Position numbers and translations under genes: made by a program
DNA from: Clavelina lepadiformis
Lineage: Eukaryota; Chordata; Ascidiacea; Aplousobranchia; Clavelinidae
DNA: 64,000 nt
Direction: 5' to 3'
NCBI RefSeq assembly: GCF_947623445.1
Contig: NC_135241.1
Span: forward strand, 18,230,501 to 18,294,500
The notes under the pieces: generated by a model
Database searches by the model: none
The model's input: only the letters and a program-made list of their open reading frames with translations
What the model was told of the DNA's origin: nothing
Shown here: positions 37,101 to 48,797 of the stretch, piece by piece
Numbering within the stretch: position 1 is the first letter of the stretch
Layout: each line of letters opens with the position of its first letter

Positions 37101-38217
37101 TATGTTATGCTGAACCTTCCACACCTGGTTTGCCTAACCCGGTACAAGGTAAATCTTTTTAGTACATGTTGCTTTCTTGGTTTTTTTAATTTGTAATCAT
37201 TTATGTGAAGCCAAAGTTTTAAATCTTTGATCATGGTTATACCAGAACACCATGTCAGATTATTTCTAACGATTAGTGGTTTTGAGTTTTTCTGTGTAAC
37301 TTGTTTGGAAACAACATGAAATACCAAAATCTGCTGGGAAAGGTTCATTTTTTTGCTTTACCATTTACAGCATCCATATCAAACTGCAATCTATTATAAT
37401 TATGATTCCAAATTTCCGAATAATGTACCCAAAATACATTCAAAATGATATCCATTAAATGTCTTATCGACTTCAATTTCAGTTGGTTTAATTTGCGCTG
37501 CCCCTCAACAAGGGTTATGGTATAGAGCACAGATAGTGCAGTGTTTTGAGGAAACTGAAGAAATTCAAATCAAGTTTATGGATTATGGTGGCTATGCCAC
37601 TGTTGCAGGAAAGTGTATCAAGCAAATTCGGTGGGTTTTCAGCAAGGTTTTGTAAATACAGTATATCTTACTTGCATATTGCTTACCTTGCTTTTGAAAA
37701 AAATCACTGCAATCAAAAATCCTTTTTCAGTGCTGATTTGGTAACACTACCTTTCCAAGCTGTGGAGTGTTATCTAGACAACATTGCCCCACCTGAAGGT
37801 AAGTCGAATTTGCAAGAACTTCTATCTACATTTATCATCTTTGCTAGTAAAATGAATTCATCGAAAAATACATTTTTGCTTTAAATTGGTTAAATTCCCC
37901 AAATTTCAGACAATCGTTTTTGCGAAGAGACAGTAACAAAAATAGCAGAATTGCTCAAAGAAGGAAGGTTTCAAGCTCGTGTGACAGGGTATCGTGGTGA
38001 TGGGCATCCCAGAATACAGCTGTTCAAGTGCATCGACAATGAAGTATGCATACACGATACACCCCTATAATTCTATACATGCCAACAGATAACAAAAATT
38101 TTCAGGCCTTTTACAAATTGCATTGCTTTTATTGCTTAGGTAATCCATATTAACCAAGAAATGGCCACTAAAGGTCTTGCTACATGGATAGAGCCAGCAC
38201 CTCACCACCCAGTTTGA
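34137..38217 (+). CDS. AKAP1: AKAP1, mitochondrial A-kinase anchor protein (KH + Tudor)
   Basis: Family role: tethers PKA and mRNAs to the outer mitochondrial membrane. Nine exons: 34137-35558, 35779-35919, 36001-36127, 36310-36482, 36971-37148, 37483-37630, 37731-37798, 37910-38043, 38140-38217; all in phase, 822 aa. N-terminal membrane anchor at residues 7-26 (TIPIALLIGWWVYKK) followed by basic residues. Residues about 203-217 (VTAYQVICSVVTSS) match the human RII-binding helix (AAFQIISQVISEA) in spacing. A long acidic, Asn/Ser-rich linker fills the first exon. KH domain: ELVGLLIGKMGRNIKQLK with GKMG as the GxxG loop. Tudor domain: FLQQYTHPTFH, ICAAPQQGLWYRAQIV and FMDYGGYATV, followed by LVTLPFQAVECYLD; all align with human AKAP1. 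TDRKH also combines an anchor, KH and Tudor, but has two KH domains and a weaker match. Confidence 0.93.
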
Positions 38218-40079
38218 TACTTGTTATAGATGAAAGCAGCTGAAAAGAGTTTTTTATTCAGAAAAGAATGAAATTTGTCAGGAGAAAAAGCCATAGCTTC
38301 ACATTTTGTTTAGTTATCACATAAAATGTGTAAATTGTGATTGCTGGCAGTAGCCTAAAATGAATGGGTACAAAAGGTTAAACCTTTTAATGCAAATGGC
38401 ACAATGAACATTTGTTCAACTTTTACTCTTAAATAGTATAAGTTCAGCAATTAATTAGCGTTGGTGGGTTTTTGTAAAAGGCTACAGTTTATACGACATA
38501 TGTTGCACATTTTGTACACTGCTAAAAATTCATGCAGTTATTAATATTATTTCTACAGATACAAAGTAATCCCCGTGTTTTGCATCTGTGGCTAAGGAAC
38601 ATTTTTGTTCGATGTTGCATGTACTGTGATTTATGCCACCATTTTTGCCCATTGTGCAGAAGTATCTCCAAGTATTGGCAGCTTGTGAATTACATAAGTT
38701 TGGCTCAAAATTTTACTGTGATCCTGTGCTAACATCTTGGTTAACAAATGCTCTCAATAATACTGTGACGTTGGCACTTTTCGAAAACGTTCCACCTTCA
38801 TCAGAAAACATGTCACTCATTTACCTCTATGGCCATGGGACTGGGCTTTTATTAACAATTTATCTAAATTATACTCCCTGCAATAGTTCAAGTTTTCTTT
38901 GTTTCAGTTTGTTCTAGTTGTAAAAACAGTTAATAATTTTTCATATATTAGCATCTCTGTAGACTGCCGTGGTGCATGGATTAGATCACCCACTGCATAG
39001 TTGGAAGCTGTCAAATTACTTACGGGCAAAACAAATATTTGCTATATGCAGAATGTTCAACCAACAGTGTATTTAGAGTGTCACATTTGTTGGCTTTGTT
39101 TATAATTTCGATAGTTTTTGTCGATACATCTGTTCTACATGTGCATATTCAAAAAGTTTTTAAGTAATATTGCAGCAGCTAAAGTTGTAAACTGTAACGT
39201 TGTTATATTTATGCGATGGTTATTGTCAGAATTTTCGATTTCTTAAAAATTTAATTTAAGCAACTCACTATGTAAAACTTATTGATTAGACTCTAAATGT
39301 AAATTTGTGGAAGTTTAACACTGAAGTATGTACACTACCCACGTTCCATTACAAATTTGAAGTCTGTTAATAAGAGTGTTCCATTGCAAATGGACAACTA
39401 TGCAAGAGCATATTAACTACAAAGCCTAGTGTTAATTTACTGTATTTTGGGTATGCCATATTAGTTATATAAATATGTAGTAGTGTTTTGCCAAAATTTA
39501 TTTACCCATAGATAAATCCATGCAAATTTAAAGATGTGTTGAATGATGTTTGTAGTTCTTAATTTACACTGTTTATCCAATTTTGTAGAACTTACGTTTC
39601 AGGTTTGTTCTTGGGTTAGTTCCCCGAAAAGTTCTAAAGACTGTTCTTTGTGTACTCAAAGCGTGCAAAATTTAACTGCAATCCAACTGTATTAGTTGAT
39701 TGTAAAACGTGTCCCATAACATTGGCGATTTTCAAATTAATTAACGATCAGCGATCTTGTGTAAAAAAACTGTTCATTGCTCTCACTTCTGTGCATTGTA
39801 TTAAGAGTAGTGTTGTTTGCCTTCACAAAGTTGTACATTGCTGCTATGAATTCAGCTTATTTAATCCATTTAAGTTGTATTATAGTTTGTGTTATGATTG
39901 TGTGCGTGTGTTGTACCCATCGCATGGTTCACATTAAAAGTGCCTGCAAATTCTTTTTGTCTAGTTAGAAACGTCGGGTTTGGTATTTTTTCCGTAATCG
40001 TTACCATTGTGCATAAGTATAAGTATAAGAATCGTTCAGTTTTGCAAAATCTGGAAAGATGCATTCGCGTCATTTACTT

Positions 40080-40442
40080 AACTCGAGTCAGGTTTTTGTG
40101 AAGACTTGTCTCGTGTTTGTTGTTCAAAAAGTTTGACTTGACTAACGTGGAAATGTCGGTTGACTTGACTCGAATTACAATCCAAATTAGCACAAGTTGT
40201 CATAGAACTAGTTTGCAAACCATTAATTAAAAATCACTATGCAGCACAGTCTATTGAAGGTGCAAAAATCTTAGAAACAAACATAACTAAACGTTATGTA
40301 AATTAAATGCTATGCTAAATAGTTTGTAAATTGTTGGTGGCTCAGTATGTTGACTTCGACTTGACTCATTGAACGTGACTAACTCGATTAGACTTGATAT
40401 CAAAATGCAGTTAAAATGACTCGACTTGACTTTGACTTGCGC
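40080..40442. repeat. Degenerate GACTTGACTCGA repeat region
   Basis: Variants of TTGACTTGACTCGA recur near 40083 (ACTCGAGTCA), 40131, 40158, 40349, 40375 and 40415-40442, separated by AT-rich spacers. The periodicity is irregular, so this is a decayed repeat or transposon interior, not a clean satellite. I could not find its ends. Confidence 0.5.
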
Positions 40443-40528
40443 TGTTAGTGGCTTGATTTGAGTTGTCTCACGACCATTATGATTTGTGTCCACTAGCAAA
40501 ACCTTATTTGGAGCTTTCATGGATAGAC

Positions 40529-40701
40529 CAGGGGTGGGCAAACTTGTTCAATGAAAGAGTCACTTGCGGAAAACTCCAAACACGAGCTAGCCGCTAAATC
40601 AGTAGTTTCAATACAAATACCGTAAACAATAATGGATATTACTATTCAGCTAGAAGAGCCACAGAAAAACATGTCGGCGACCCTCAGTTTGCCCATCTTT
40701 G
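40529..40701. mobile_element. hAT-type MITE (173 bp)
   Basis: Starts CAGGGGTGGGCAAACTTG and ends GTTTGCCCATCTTTG. Near-perfect 8-bp target duplication: GGATAGAC (40521-40528) and GAATAGAC (40702-40709). The first 45 bp match the element at 57807 almost base for base, including TTCAATGAAAGAGTCACTTG. It is an internally deleted member of that family, and the decayed end and duplication suggest it is old. Confidence 0.85.
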
Positions 40702-40714
40702 GAATAGACTAAAT

Positions 40715-41128
40715 AGGGTTACCATATTTTCGTGGCCTAAAATCCGGACACTCTTTAGTGCCCACTAGCGGTTTTTAAAAATGAGGTATGAACACATTGT
40801 CTGTCAATATGACGTCACACTAGCAACGCTTTGCCTATCCATTGTATACCGGAGTGGATTTTTGAACATAGTGTCGTGAATTCACTAGGCTATTGGGCTA
40901 TTTCTGATTTGATCTCTAGGCTAGGCCGCTAGGGTCTAGGTCAGACTCGTCGCGTGCCACGTGTTGGACACCTCTGATTTACAGGATTATTCCCGCAATT
41001 CTAATCCCCCAAAACGCCCATCATAAAATTCCGGACATTTGAGCATTTTTTTAAATTCCTCCCGGACGCAAAATTTAACCCTACATTCCGGACATGTCCG
41101 GAATTTTCCGGACGGTATGGCAACCCTA
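40715..41128. mobile_element. TA-flanked terminal-inverted-repeat element
   Basis: Left end TAGGGTTACCATA and right end TATGGCAACCCTA are inverted copies, with ATCCGGACA and TCCGGACA motifs just inside both ends. Flanking TA suggests a TA-duplicating superfamily, not hAT. It has no coding capacity. A solo hAT-like end (GCCACGTGTTGGACACCTCTG, ending at 40976) sits inside. The TGGCAACCCTATT end is repeated once more at 41138-41150. Confidence 0.55.
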
Positions 41129-41148
41129 TTTGCGGTGTGGCAACCCTA

Positions 41149-41183
41149 TTGGTAGGCCTGTTAGTCACTAACAGGCCTACCAA
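41149..41183. repeat. Perfect 17-bp inverted repeat with one-base loop
   Basis: TTGGTAGGCCTGTTAGT, then C, then its exact reverse complement. It abuts the duplicated transposon end TGGCAACCCTATT. It is probably a transposon remnant or the product of a local inverted duplication. Confidence 0.7.
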
Positions 41184-43910
41184 ACCACACGGACACAATT
41201 CACAAGCAATAATGTTACCATATAAACCACAATTAATTCCAAATCCCGCTTGTAGCAGATTCCTACATGCTAAACTTCTCATCAAGCATAAAACTAAACG
41301 TGCGTGAAAACAGAACTGTCCCTTTAGCTATTTTGCATCGACATAATCTTCACTTTCATCTTAAAGGTAAATTTTAGCGCACTCATTTTTTCAGTTAAGC
41401 GTAACATACCCCCTCTTTTTGGAGGATATCTGTCCACTTTTTTTCATGACAATTGAATTGTTCTCCGAGGAAACGCTAAAATCTCCAAGTGTTCTCCTTT
41501 ATGGCAATAACATTTTCATACTGGTCGTTTTATTTCAAATTGGCAGCACCTGGCCTCACAAATGTAGATGCATGTTGTGTTTTTTTAGATATAGGGCATA
41601 GGCTATTACGGTTCATATCGAACTAGAAAAGCATTCGGAAAGTGTAAACCTCTTGGCGCCAAAGCAATAGGTTTAGTGTCCCAGCATGTGGTATGATCAG
41701 AAACGTTGTATTGTACTGTCACAAAGACTTTGTTACAAAGATTTATTCAAAGAGCACAAAGGATGTTTGTTTTATGCATTATGGTTTTGAAGGATAGAGC
41801 AGATCTGCTCTGAATTTGTTTGAACAAATGTCTTAAGTTTTCTATTACCATTGTGGTTATAAGAAACACAAGGAGATAAACGAAAAGTTGAAGATTTTGC
41901 CGTGTTGGAAGTTACAATCATTGCAATTCAACTAACTTATTTTCAGAAATCAGAAAACCGTTGTATATCTGTATACGTGCTGTTCCTTGTTTTTCTCGTA
42001 ATAAAGAATAAAAGGTTGGCTCGGCCAAAAATTTAATCAGACGTTATTTGTATTATTGCGGAGATGTTCCAAATTTTATCAAAACTTATTCTAACAATTT
42101 GACTTTAGGAATGCAACCGACAAAGAACAAGAACGAACTTTCGTGTTTAATTACAATGTCAGTATTATTTACTTGCATAGAAAGTAAATCCACGTCACGC
42201 ATTTTATACAATTAATGCTGCAAGTGCACTAGCGAATTTAGGGAGGGCTATGATCCTCCTCACGAAGCAAATATTTTTGGCTATAGACGTTTTTTAATCT
42301 TCATTACTTTTCTTTCATCGAACTTTGTTGGTTGCTACTGCTTATCAACTGTCACATGAAATTTTTGAAATAAAACTCAAAATTTTTACACTCCGCGCTT
42401 TTTCGATGAGATGCCGGTAATTTATATAGTATGCTATGTAAAAAAAAAACGTTTGTCCCTTCTCTCCTCAACGCAATCCTAAATACGCCACTAAGCACTG
42501 TGCAAGCGTTTGTTGGCATTATGTGTCCTACTTTTTGGTACTGAAAATATGGAAATCTTAGCGTGACATGCCCTAAAACTCTGCAATCATATTTAAGTTG
42601 TTTATAATATTTTGGCAATCCATTTTTGCCATCCAAGTCAAAAAAAATTAAGAATTTTATATTTAAAATTTTTCGCTTTTTCTTGCGCTTTTGTTTTCTT
42701 CGTTCCTTTTTACAAAACGATTTGGTACTTTAATGACGTCATCAAGGTGGTTAGCATTTTTTGTTTTCATTTATCCAGCAATTTCCTTTTTTGCTCTTTG
42801 AAAAATTACAATTTGGTTGATAGTTTGATAATGCACTGGTATGTTATGCAGTTCGACTAATTTCATTAGGTGTCAATATTTTTTGTTTGGTCCTGGCAAA
42901 AGGTGGTATTTTAATAAAACAACGATTAAAAACTACTCAGTTTTGTTAGTATGCTTATGACTTAGTGCTCACACTGGGTAGTGGGCAGTTGGTCACACAA
43001 CAGAGCATCGATTATATGGTGTCAATTAATTTATCATCAAAGGTCAATTGCTGCAAGAAAGGTCGAGAGCGAAGTTTCTAGAGGTCGCTGTTGCCTTGTT
43101 CACTGACCCACTCCATTGTACTCGATCGTTGTCGAGGAGTGGGGACGAGAGCGCAGGTGAAGCTGTACCGTATGGTTACAGCCCGTGAAGTTAAAAAGAG
43201 TAGAAAGCAGCAGGCTCTATTGTGTGGTTATGATGGTCTGTAATGCCTAGGCCTACGATTTAGGTTACCTTAAAACAGCTCAAAACAACTTCTGGACAGT
43301 TCTGGTGATATAGGCTATCAGCAATCTGTATTTGTGAAAAGCTTGTATGATACCCCGGAGATCTCTGGCTGTTTGGCGTGGCGAAGGAGCAAATATCGTT
43401 ACGCCACTGGTATAAATACTAGCTTCAGCATTTCTAGCGTGGTATCACAAGAAACAAGCATACAAAAACTGTAAGTGCAAGCCAACCCAGTATGGAATGT
43501 AAGTTTTTTGTGGGACCTCACTAAAATCCTGGAAAGGCTGAAGCGAAGAAAATAGGCTTAATTGGGAAACACTGTTTTTAATTCAGGCTTATAGTGTGTT
43601 GTTTTTTGTGCACAGGGCAGCGGTGTAATTTTCATAAACGGCTCTGCACCAGTAGGCAACAAAACATGTGCGCCAAATATGGCTGTTTGAGAATTTCTTA
43701 GCTTACTAAGTAGCTTTTTTGACTCATTTTGTGTACCAGGTAAGTACCGGACATGTCCGATGCACAACGCTTTCCTTCCATACAGGAAGCTAACGGCTTT
43801 CCTATCGTGGTAAACGTCTCCATTCATTAATTAAACTAAGAATTACGCTAGGCCTATGTTGCAGCGGAAAATAATTAGAGTTTTAACATTGACATGATGT
43901 AAAACATGGT

Positions 43911-44005
43911 TCTAGTATACAAGTGCACAAACACAGCATGCCTTTGTATACAAGACCCACCTAATAAATTTGTGACGTCATCTGGCTGTGCACTTGTATA
44001 CTAGA
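43911..44005. mobile_element. Short 95-bp element with 19-bp terminal inverted repeats
   Basis: TCTAGTATACAAGTGCACA at 43911-43929 is the exact reverse complement of 43987-44005. The 57-bp interior is non-coding. AAAACATGG before and AAAACATAG just after (44010 on) are similar but not adjacent, so the target duplication is uncertain. It is a MITE or foldback element of unassigned superfamily. Confidence 0.65.
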
Positions 44006-45450
44006 CCCTAAAACATAGTCCCTAATTTATGGCATAAATCTTCCTGTGCTTAAATGCAAGCTTTCCATTCAGATGCTTCGATGACTCTAAACATGTTCCA
44101 CAGTGTTACCTGTGTCCTTTGATAACATCGTATTTACCATTCGAGTGAATCTATGTAAGGGTAAATTTAGACTCTTTTTTGGCTATCAATTTAGCTCCCA
44201 AATTATGGCTTACTCAAAGTCAAGTATTCAAAAAGATTACTAGAAATTTATCTCGGCTGTGCAGTTGCCACGAAATACAGACCGGGAATTGAGGCTTCGG
44301 TGCATTCCATCTCGCCAAAATTTTCATCTTTACACACTCGATTTCTCATTGAAAACTGCCATATTTTCCAATCGGGCAGATAGCTGTACAAATGTAGACA
44401 AAAGATAATGAGTAATTCATATTTGTATGCTGCAAAAGTCAGTGTTGGAAAAGCATGCCAAGATTAATGACTTTCTTCTTTAAGCAGTTAGAAATTTTTG
44501 TTTTTTTCTTAGTTTATCAAGTGAATAATACTCTTTAATATGAGGGTTTAAAATAATATTAAATTTAAGAAGACTTACGGTCATTTTATTCCTGTGATCT
44601 ACCACTAAGCTAAATTTCAAGTCACTACATGCAGAATTATTATTGGTAAGGTTTCTATCATATCAAACATATTCACCTTGTAGGAAGCTACATTTTTTTA
44701 CAATATATGATAAATTAAACTAGCTAACTAGATCTTTTTTCATACAATTATGCATCATTTTTGTTTGTATGTACATAAACTCTTTGTGCACCCATCATGG
44801 CTGTAAGTTTCATAACCACTATTATGTTTGGGTCTGAATTTGTTGTACGCATGAAAGTGCCTCTGTTTCATAAAATACATTGCTCTCACTAACTTACTTA
44901 GTTTTTCAATATGTCTTTGTGATGTGTATGTATGTATGTATGATAAAAGATATCTTAGCAAAAGATATATGCTAATGATGTACTTATTTATGATAATGAT
45001 TTCTCATTTTTCATTCAGGTTTTCAACTTTAACACAAGCAGTAGGGACTTGCTCAACTTACTTAGATTTTTTGAATTTTTTTATGTTTAAAAAAAGAGCT
45101 TTTCAATCTTATTTGAGCGTACTTATTTAGCTCAGCTTCTCCTAAAGTACAGCCTCTCAAACCACGATATTTTCCGCTGTTAAGAGTGTTGTTTGATCAT
45201 GAAAAATTTGCTCCATTAAAAAGTCATTTATAAGGCCTTTTCTTATAGACCATGTTTTAAATTACATTTCAAGTACCATTATTATTTTGTGATTTTTATT
45301 ACATCCTCTTTATTATACCCTTCTACTGCATCTCCACTTACATATAATATATATTTTGAGTTTAGGTTATATAAAAGACAAAGCACTAATATCTAGAATG
45401 ATTTTGTCACAGAGTGTCACTGGTGTTTCTGAAACAGCTAGGTATACAAA

Positions 45451-45954
45451 ATGGCTTCAGCACTAATGCGTGTGTGTACTGGTAATGGCGCAGTTTGCCG
45501 CTCTGTTCTTAATACTTTACAAAAACGGAGTTTTGCTGAAGCCGCTGTAAAACCGAGTCAGATGTGTTTCACATTTGCATCCCCTAGTGAAGTATTCTAT
45601 GAAGGAAGTGAAAACGTCAAGCAGGTTGATGTACCAACTGGCACCGGCACTATCGGTATACTTGCCAATCACGTTCCAACTTTGGGAGTTTTAAAGCCAG
45701 GAGTTCTGACTGTTCTAGAAGCAGAAGGAACAGTGAACAAGTATTTTGTGAGCAGTGGCTCATTTAGTGTAAATGAAGATGCTTCCGTTCAAATTACTGC
45801 AGAAGAAGCTGTGCCTGTGGATTACCTAGATAGAGACCTTGCTCGCTCCAACCTGGCCAAAGCACAAGCTGAGTTGGCCTCTGCAACTACTGATGAGGCA
45901 AAAATGGAGGCACAAATTTCCATATCTTGCAACGAAGCCATGATCAATGCTTAA
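45451..45954 (+). CDS. ATP5F1D: ATP synthase F1 subunit delta, mitochondrial
   Basis: Central-stalk subunit of the mitochondrial F1Fo ATP synthase, equivalent to bacterial epsilon, coupling rotation to ATP synthesis. One uninterrupted exon of 167 codons; human is 168. Residues 1-30 form a basic, Arg-containing, acid-free presequence (VLNTLQKRSFAEA), typical for matrix import. The beta-sandwich follows, with CFTFASPSEVFYEG, GTIGILANHVPTLGVLKPG and KYFVSSGSFSVNED. The C-terminal helical pair runs from LDRDLARSNLAKAQAEL to the end. The ATG is preceded by acceptor-like sites TTTTGTCACAG (ending 45412) and TTTCTGAAACAG (ending 45437). A 5'-UTR intron or trans-splicing is therefore likely even though the coding part has no intron. 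Confidence 0.95.
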   Translation: MASALMRVCTGNGAVCRSVLNTLQKRSFAEAAVKPSQMCFTFASPSEVFYEGSENVKQVDVPTGTGTIGILANHVPTLGVLKPGVLTVLEAEGTVNKYFVSSGSFSVNEDASVQITAEEAVPVDYLDRDLARSNLAKAQAELASATTDEAKMEAQISISCNEAMINA

Positions 45955-47390
45955 TTTCATATGCAAGTAAATAATAGCAAATTTTATTGCCACAAAGGTT
46001 TTGGACACTATTCTCATTAATACTTTGGTCATTATATTCCAATGGAATATTTTTTTGCTTAGGTCTTGATGTTCGGTTTTTGTCATAGCTGATATTGTTG
46101 GATGCTTAGTATGAAACCTGTGGCGCTCAAGTTATTAGTAATAAAATAATTTACTGTATATTGCTTTGTGGATTGCATTCCTTTCCTAGGTCGATTGTTA
46201 TAGGTAGTCATTCTGACATTGTACGGTATATTCAGTACTCTGCAATATTTCTCAAACTGGCAGGTAATGTGGTCATATGAGCCCAATCTGTTATTAAAAT
46301 TGTTTATTCAAAATTATCACAAGCTCTTAAAAGTTTATATACACCAAAGTCAATATAAATGGTAGTGGCCAAATAGCTAACTTAGTCCTACATGAAGTTA
46401 GTTTTAACTAAATAGTTAACTAAAGTTTTTTGTAGTTACGGGATAGTTTGAAAATGTTTACCAATTTAAAAATATAAGACAGAGTTTGCAAATAAAGTGG
46501 GTGCAATGCCTTTATTTCGTTTTTTCTTTTTCGAATCAACTAATTCATGAGGAAGTTAGCAGAAGAATAGTTTTTTTGGTTTCTGAAAATTTTATTTGGT
46601 GATTTAGCCACCAATAGAGTGCTTTGTACCACAACCAATGCATTTATGAAGAAAAGAATTATGTTAAAGAGTTGTAAATTATAATAAACCTTCCGATGCT
46701 GACCCTAAAAAATGTCCGATTCTGATCAATTTTTCCTAATCACTAGTTCATTTGCAAGTCATGTTAAAAACGTTTTGTAGGTAATCTTGTTTTAAAGGTA
46801 TTCAATGAAGAACTAACAATGCAATTTGAAGTACTTCGACGTTGTTTCACTTCTACTGCTCTGTACTGGAGGATCATTAAAATCAAAAGATACAGAACGA
46901 ATTACAAACTTTTTCTCATTCTAGTAGCAGTGAAATGTAATAATGTGTTTTTACTGTTCCCTTTATGCCTGCTTCGTTGACCTAGTAATAAAAGTAAAGT
47001 GTATGGGTGACTTATCAGATGTACCATTATGCTGTTATTGTACATGGTGAAGTGAAACGTATTTTATCTGAAAGCTGTATTTTATTTGGTATATTTCATG
47101 CTCAGTAGCACCATTATAAGTATATGTGCTGTGCATATTGTAAATTATTAAATATAACCCATTTCATATATCTCTGATGATTCAATGAAAATTTCATTAT
47201 AAATACACTGCTGTGCACATCACAAATTATAATATTGGCAAATTGCGGTGTGTTTGTTTTCTGAATTATTGAACATAATAGTTTTCAGATTTTGTAAAAG
47301 GATGCGTATGATGTTTGCTTTTTCTATCAGAAATGTGTATTCAATGGCAACTATGTTAAAAATCAAGAAATTCTTTTTGTATCATTCTAG
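45955..47390. other. ATP5F1D 3' UTR and intergenic DNA
   Basis: AT-rich and CpG-poor. The poly(A) signal for ATP5F1D is at 46140. I see no exon, RNA gene or transposon end in the remainder. The KAT8 leader acceptor TTTTTGTATCATTCTAG ends at 47390. Confidence 0.5.
46140..46145 (+). terminator. ATP5F1D poly(A) signal
   Basis: AATAAA about 185 nt after the stop, followed by T/G-rich sequence (TATTGCTTTGTGG). Confidence 0.5.
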
Positions 47391-47420
47391 GAATTTTTCT
47401 TAAAATTTTAATTTAACATA

Positions 47421-48797
47421 ATGTCTGCAACTGCACCAATTGACAAAGAGAATGAAAACAGCTTAAAACCTGAAAGTCCAAACCTTACCAAGAATGACGT
47501 GCTAACTCATAATGCCTCAGATGCTCATGGCAAGAACATCACTGATGGAGGAACAGAACATAAAGTTAAACTTAACGGGCATTATTACTGCCAGCGTAGT
47601 GATGGTACGACACATGTGGCTGAAGTTATCCAAAAGCGCGTCAATGCACTGCGTGGAGATTGTCATGAATACTATGTTCACTACAGTGGATTCAACAGGC
47701 GTTTGGATGAATGGATTGACGCGAGCCGCATCGATACAGCCAAGTCTGTTCCAGAGAGCAAGGCTGCTGTAGTAAAGCCGGGCGATGTTAATGATAATGC
47801 TGATAACAGAATGACCAGGAACCAGAAAAGGAAACATGATGAAATTAATCACGTTCAGAAATCTTATGCCGAAATGGACCCTGCCACTGCTGCTCTTGAA
47901 CGAGAACATGAAGCAATTACTAAAGTGAAATACATCGATCGAATTCAGCTTGGAATGTATGAAATTGATGCTTGGTACTTTTCACCATATCCGGATGAAT
48001 ATGGTAAACAACCAAAGCTTTATGTTTGTGAATATTGTTTCAAATACATGAGATTTGAGGCAACATACAAGCGACATTTGGTGGAATGCACATGGAGGCA
48101 ACCACCAGGTCGAGAAATATATCGAAAGGGCACTATTTCAGTTTATGAAATAGATGGTAAAGATAAAAAAATTTATTGCCAGAATCTTTGCCTTTTGGCA
48201 AAATTGTTCCTTGACCACAAAACTTTATATTTCGATGTGGAGCCGTTTCTTTTCTATGTTATGACTGAGGTGGACAGGGATGGTGCACATGTGGTTGGTT
48301 ATTTTTCGAAGGAAAAAGAGTCCCCTGATGGCAACAATTTGGCATGCATTCTCATATTACCACCGTTTCAAAGGAAAGGTTACGGCAAATTTTTAATTGC
48401 ATTCAGCTATGAGCTCTCTAAAGTAGAAGGCCAGATAGGTTCACCCGAGAAACCCCTGTCTGATTTGGGGAAGTTGAGTTACCGAAGCTATTGGACTTGG
48501 GTGCTTCTTGAGATTCTGCGTGATGTTAGAGGTGCTTTGTCTATTAAGGATTTAAGTGAGATGACCAGCATTACACAGGCAGACATCATATCCTCACTTC
48601 AATCACTCAACATGGTAAAGTATTGGAAAGGACAGCATGTCATTTGTGTTACTCAGAAACACATTGAGGAACACTTGCGGTCACAATACTTCAAGCGCCC
48701 ACGGTTGCCAGTGGACAGTGCATTTCTCCGATGGCAACCACCCAAGAAGAAGACCATGTCAACTCACAAGAAAGATGTTGTATTTCACAAAAAATAG
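47421..48797 (+). CDS. KAT8: KAT8/MOF MYST histone acetyltransferase
   Basis: Nuclear enzyme that acetylates H4K16 in the MSL and NSL complexes (family knowledge). A single uninterrupted 458-codon exon, the same length as human KAT8. Chromo-barrel domain at residues about 50-108 ([35 protein letters not shown]). The MOF-specific linker [20 protein letters not shown] separates it from TIP60. C2HC zinc finger: C203, C206, H219, C223. Catalytic core: autoacetylated Lys261 in CLLAK, Cys309 in ACILILPP, acetyl-CoA loop QRKGYG at 317-322, catalytic Glu343 in GSPEKPLSD. All are intact. The leader carries an acceptor at 47389-47390, 30 nt before the ATG. A full MYST protein with no coding intron suggests an expressed retrogene or intron loss. 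Confidence 0.96.
   Translation: MSATAPIDKENENSLKPESPNLTKNDVLTHNASDAHGKNITDGGTEHKVKLNGHYYCQRSDGTTHVAEVIQKRVNALRGDCHEYYVHYSGFNRRLDEWIDASRIDTAKSVPESKAAVVKPGDVNDNADNRMTRNQKRKHDEINHVQKSYAEMDPATAALEREHEAITKVKYIDRIQLGMYEIDAWYFSPYPDEYGKQPKLYVCEYCFKYMRFEATYKRHLVECTWRQPPGREIYRKGTISVYEIDGKDKKIYCQNLCLLAKLFLDHKTLYFDVEPFLFYVMTEVDRDGAHVVGYFSKEKESPDGNNLACILILPPFQRKGYGKFLIAFSYELSKVEGQIGSPEKPLSDLGKLSYRSYWTWVLLEILRDVRGALSIKDLSEMTSITQADIISSLQSLNMVKYWKGQHVICVTQKHIEEHLRSQYFKRPRLPVDSAFLRWQPPKKKTMSTHKKDVVFHKK

Larger units (their letters stand above)
38218..45450. other. Non-coding, transposon-rich stretch between AKAP1 and ATP5F1D
   Basis: The first part is probably AKAP1 3' UTR. A 95-codon frame at 38633-38917 is preceded by an acceptor-like TTCTACAG (38553-38560) but resembles nothing known. 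From 40.1 to 41.2 kb lie a TGACT-rich repeat, a 173-bp hAT MITE, a TA-flanked inverted-repeat element and a hairpin. Another short inverted-repeat element is at 43911-44005. I see no gene from 41.2 to 45.4 kb; a short TGTA run is near 44925-44942. Confidence 0.5.

Noticed and set aside
40951-40976. Complete hAT element ending at 40976
   Set aside because: The right-end sequence matches the outer element at 33104, but I found no left partner or target duplication. Treated as a solo remnant.
44925-44942. TGTA microsatellite
   Set aside because: Only about four units. Too short to be of interest.
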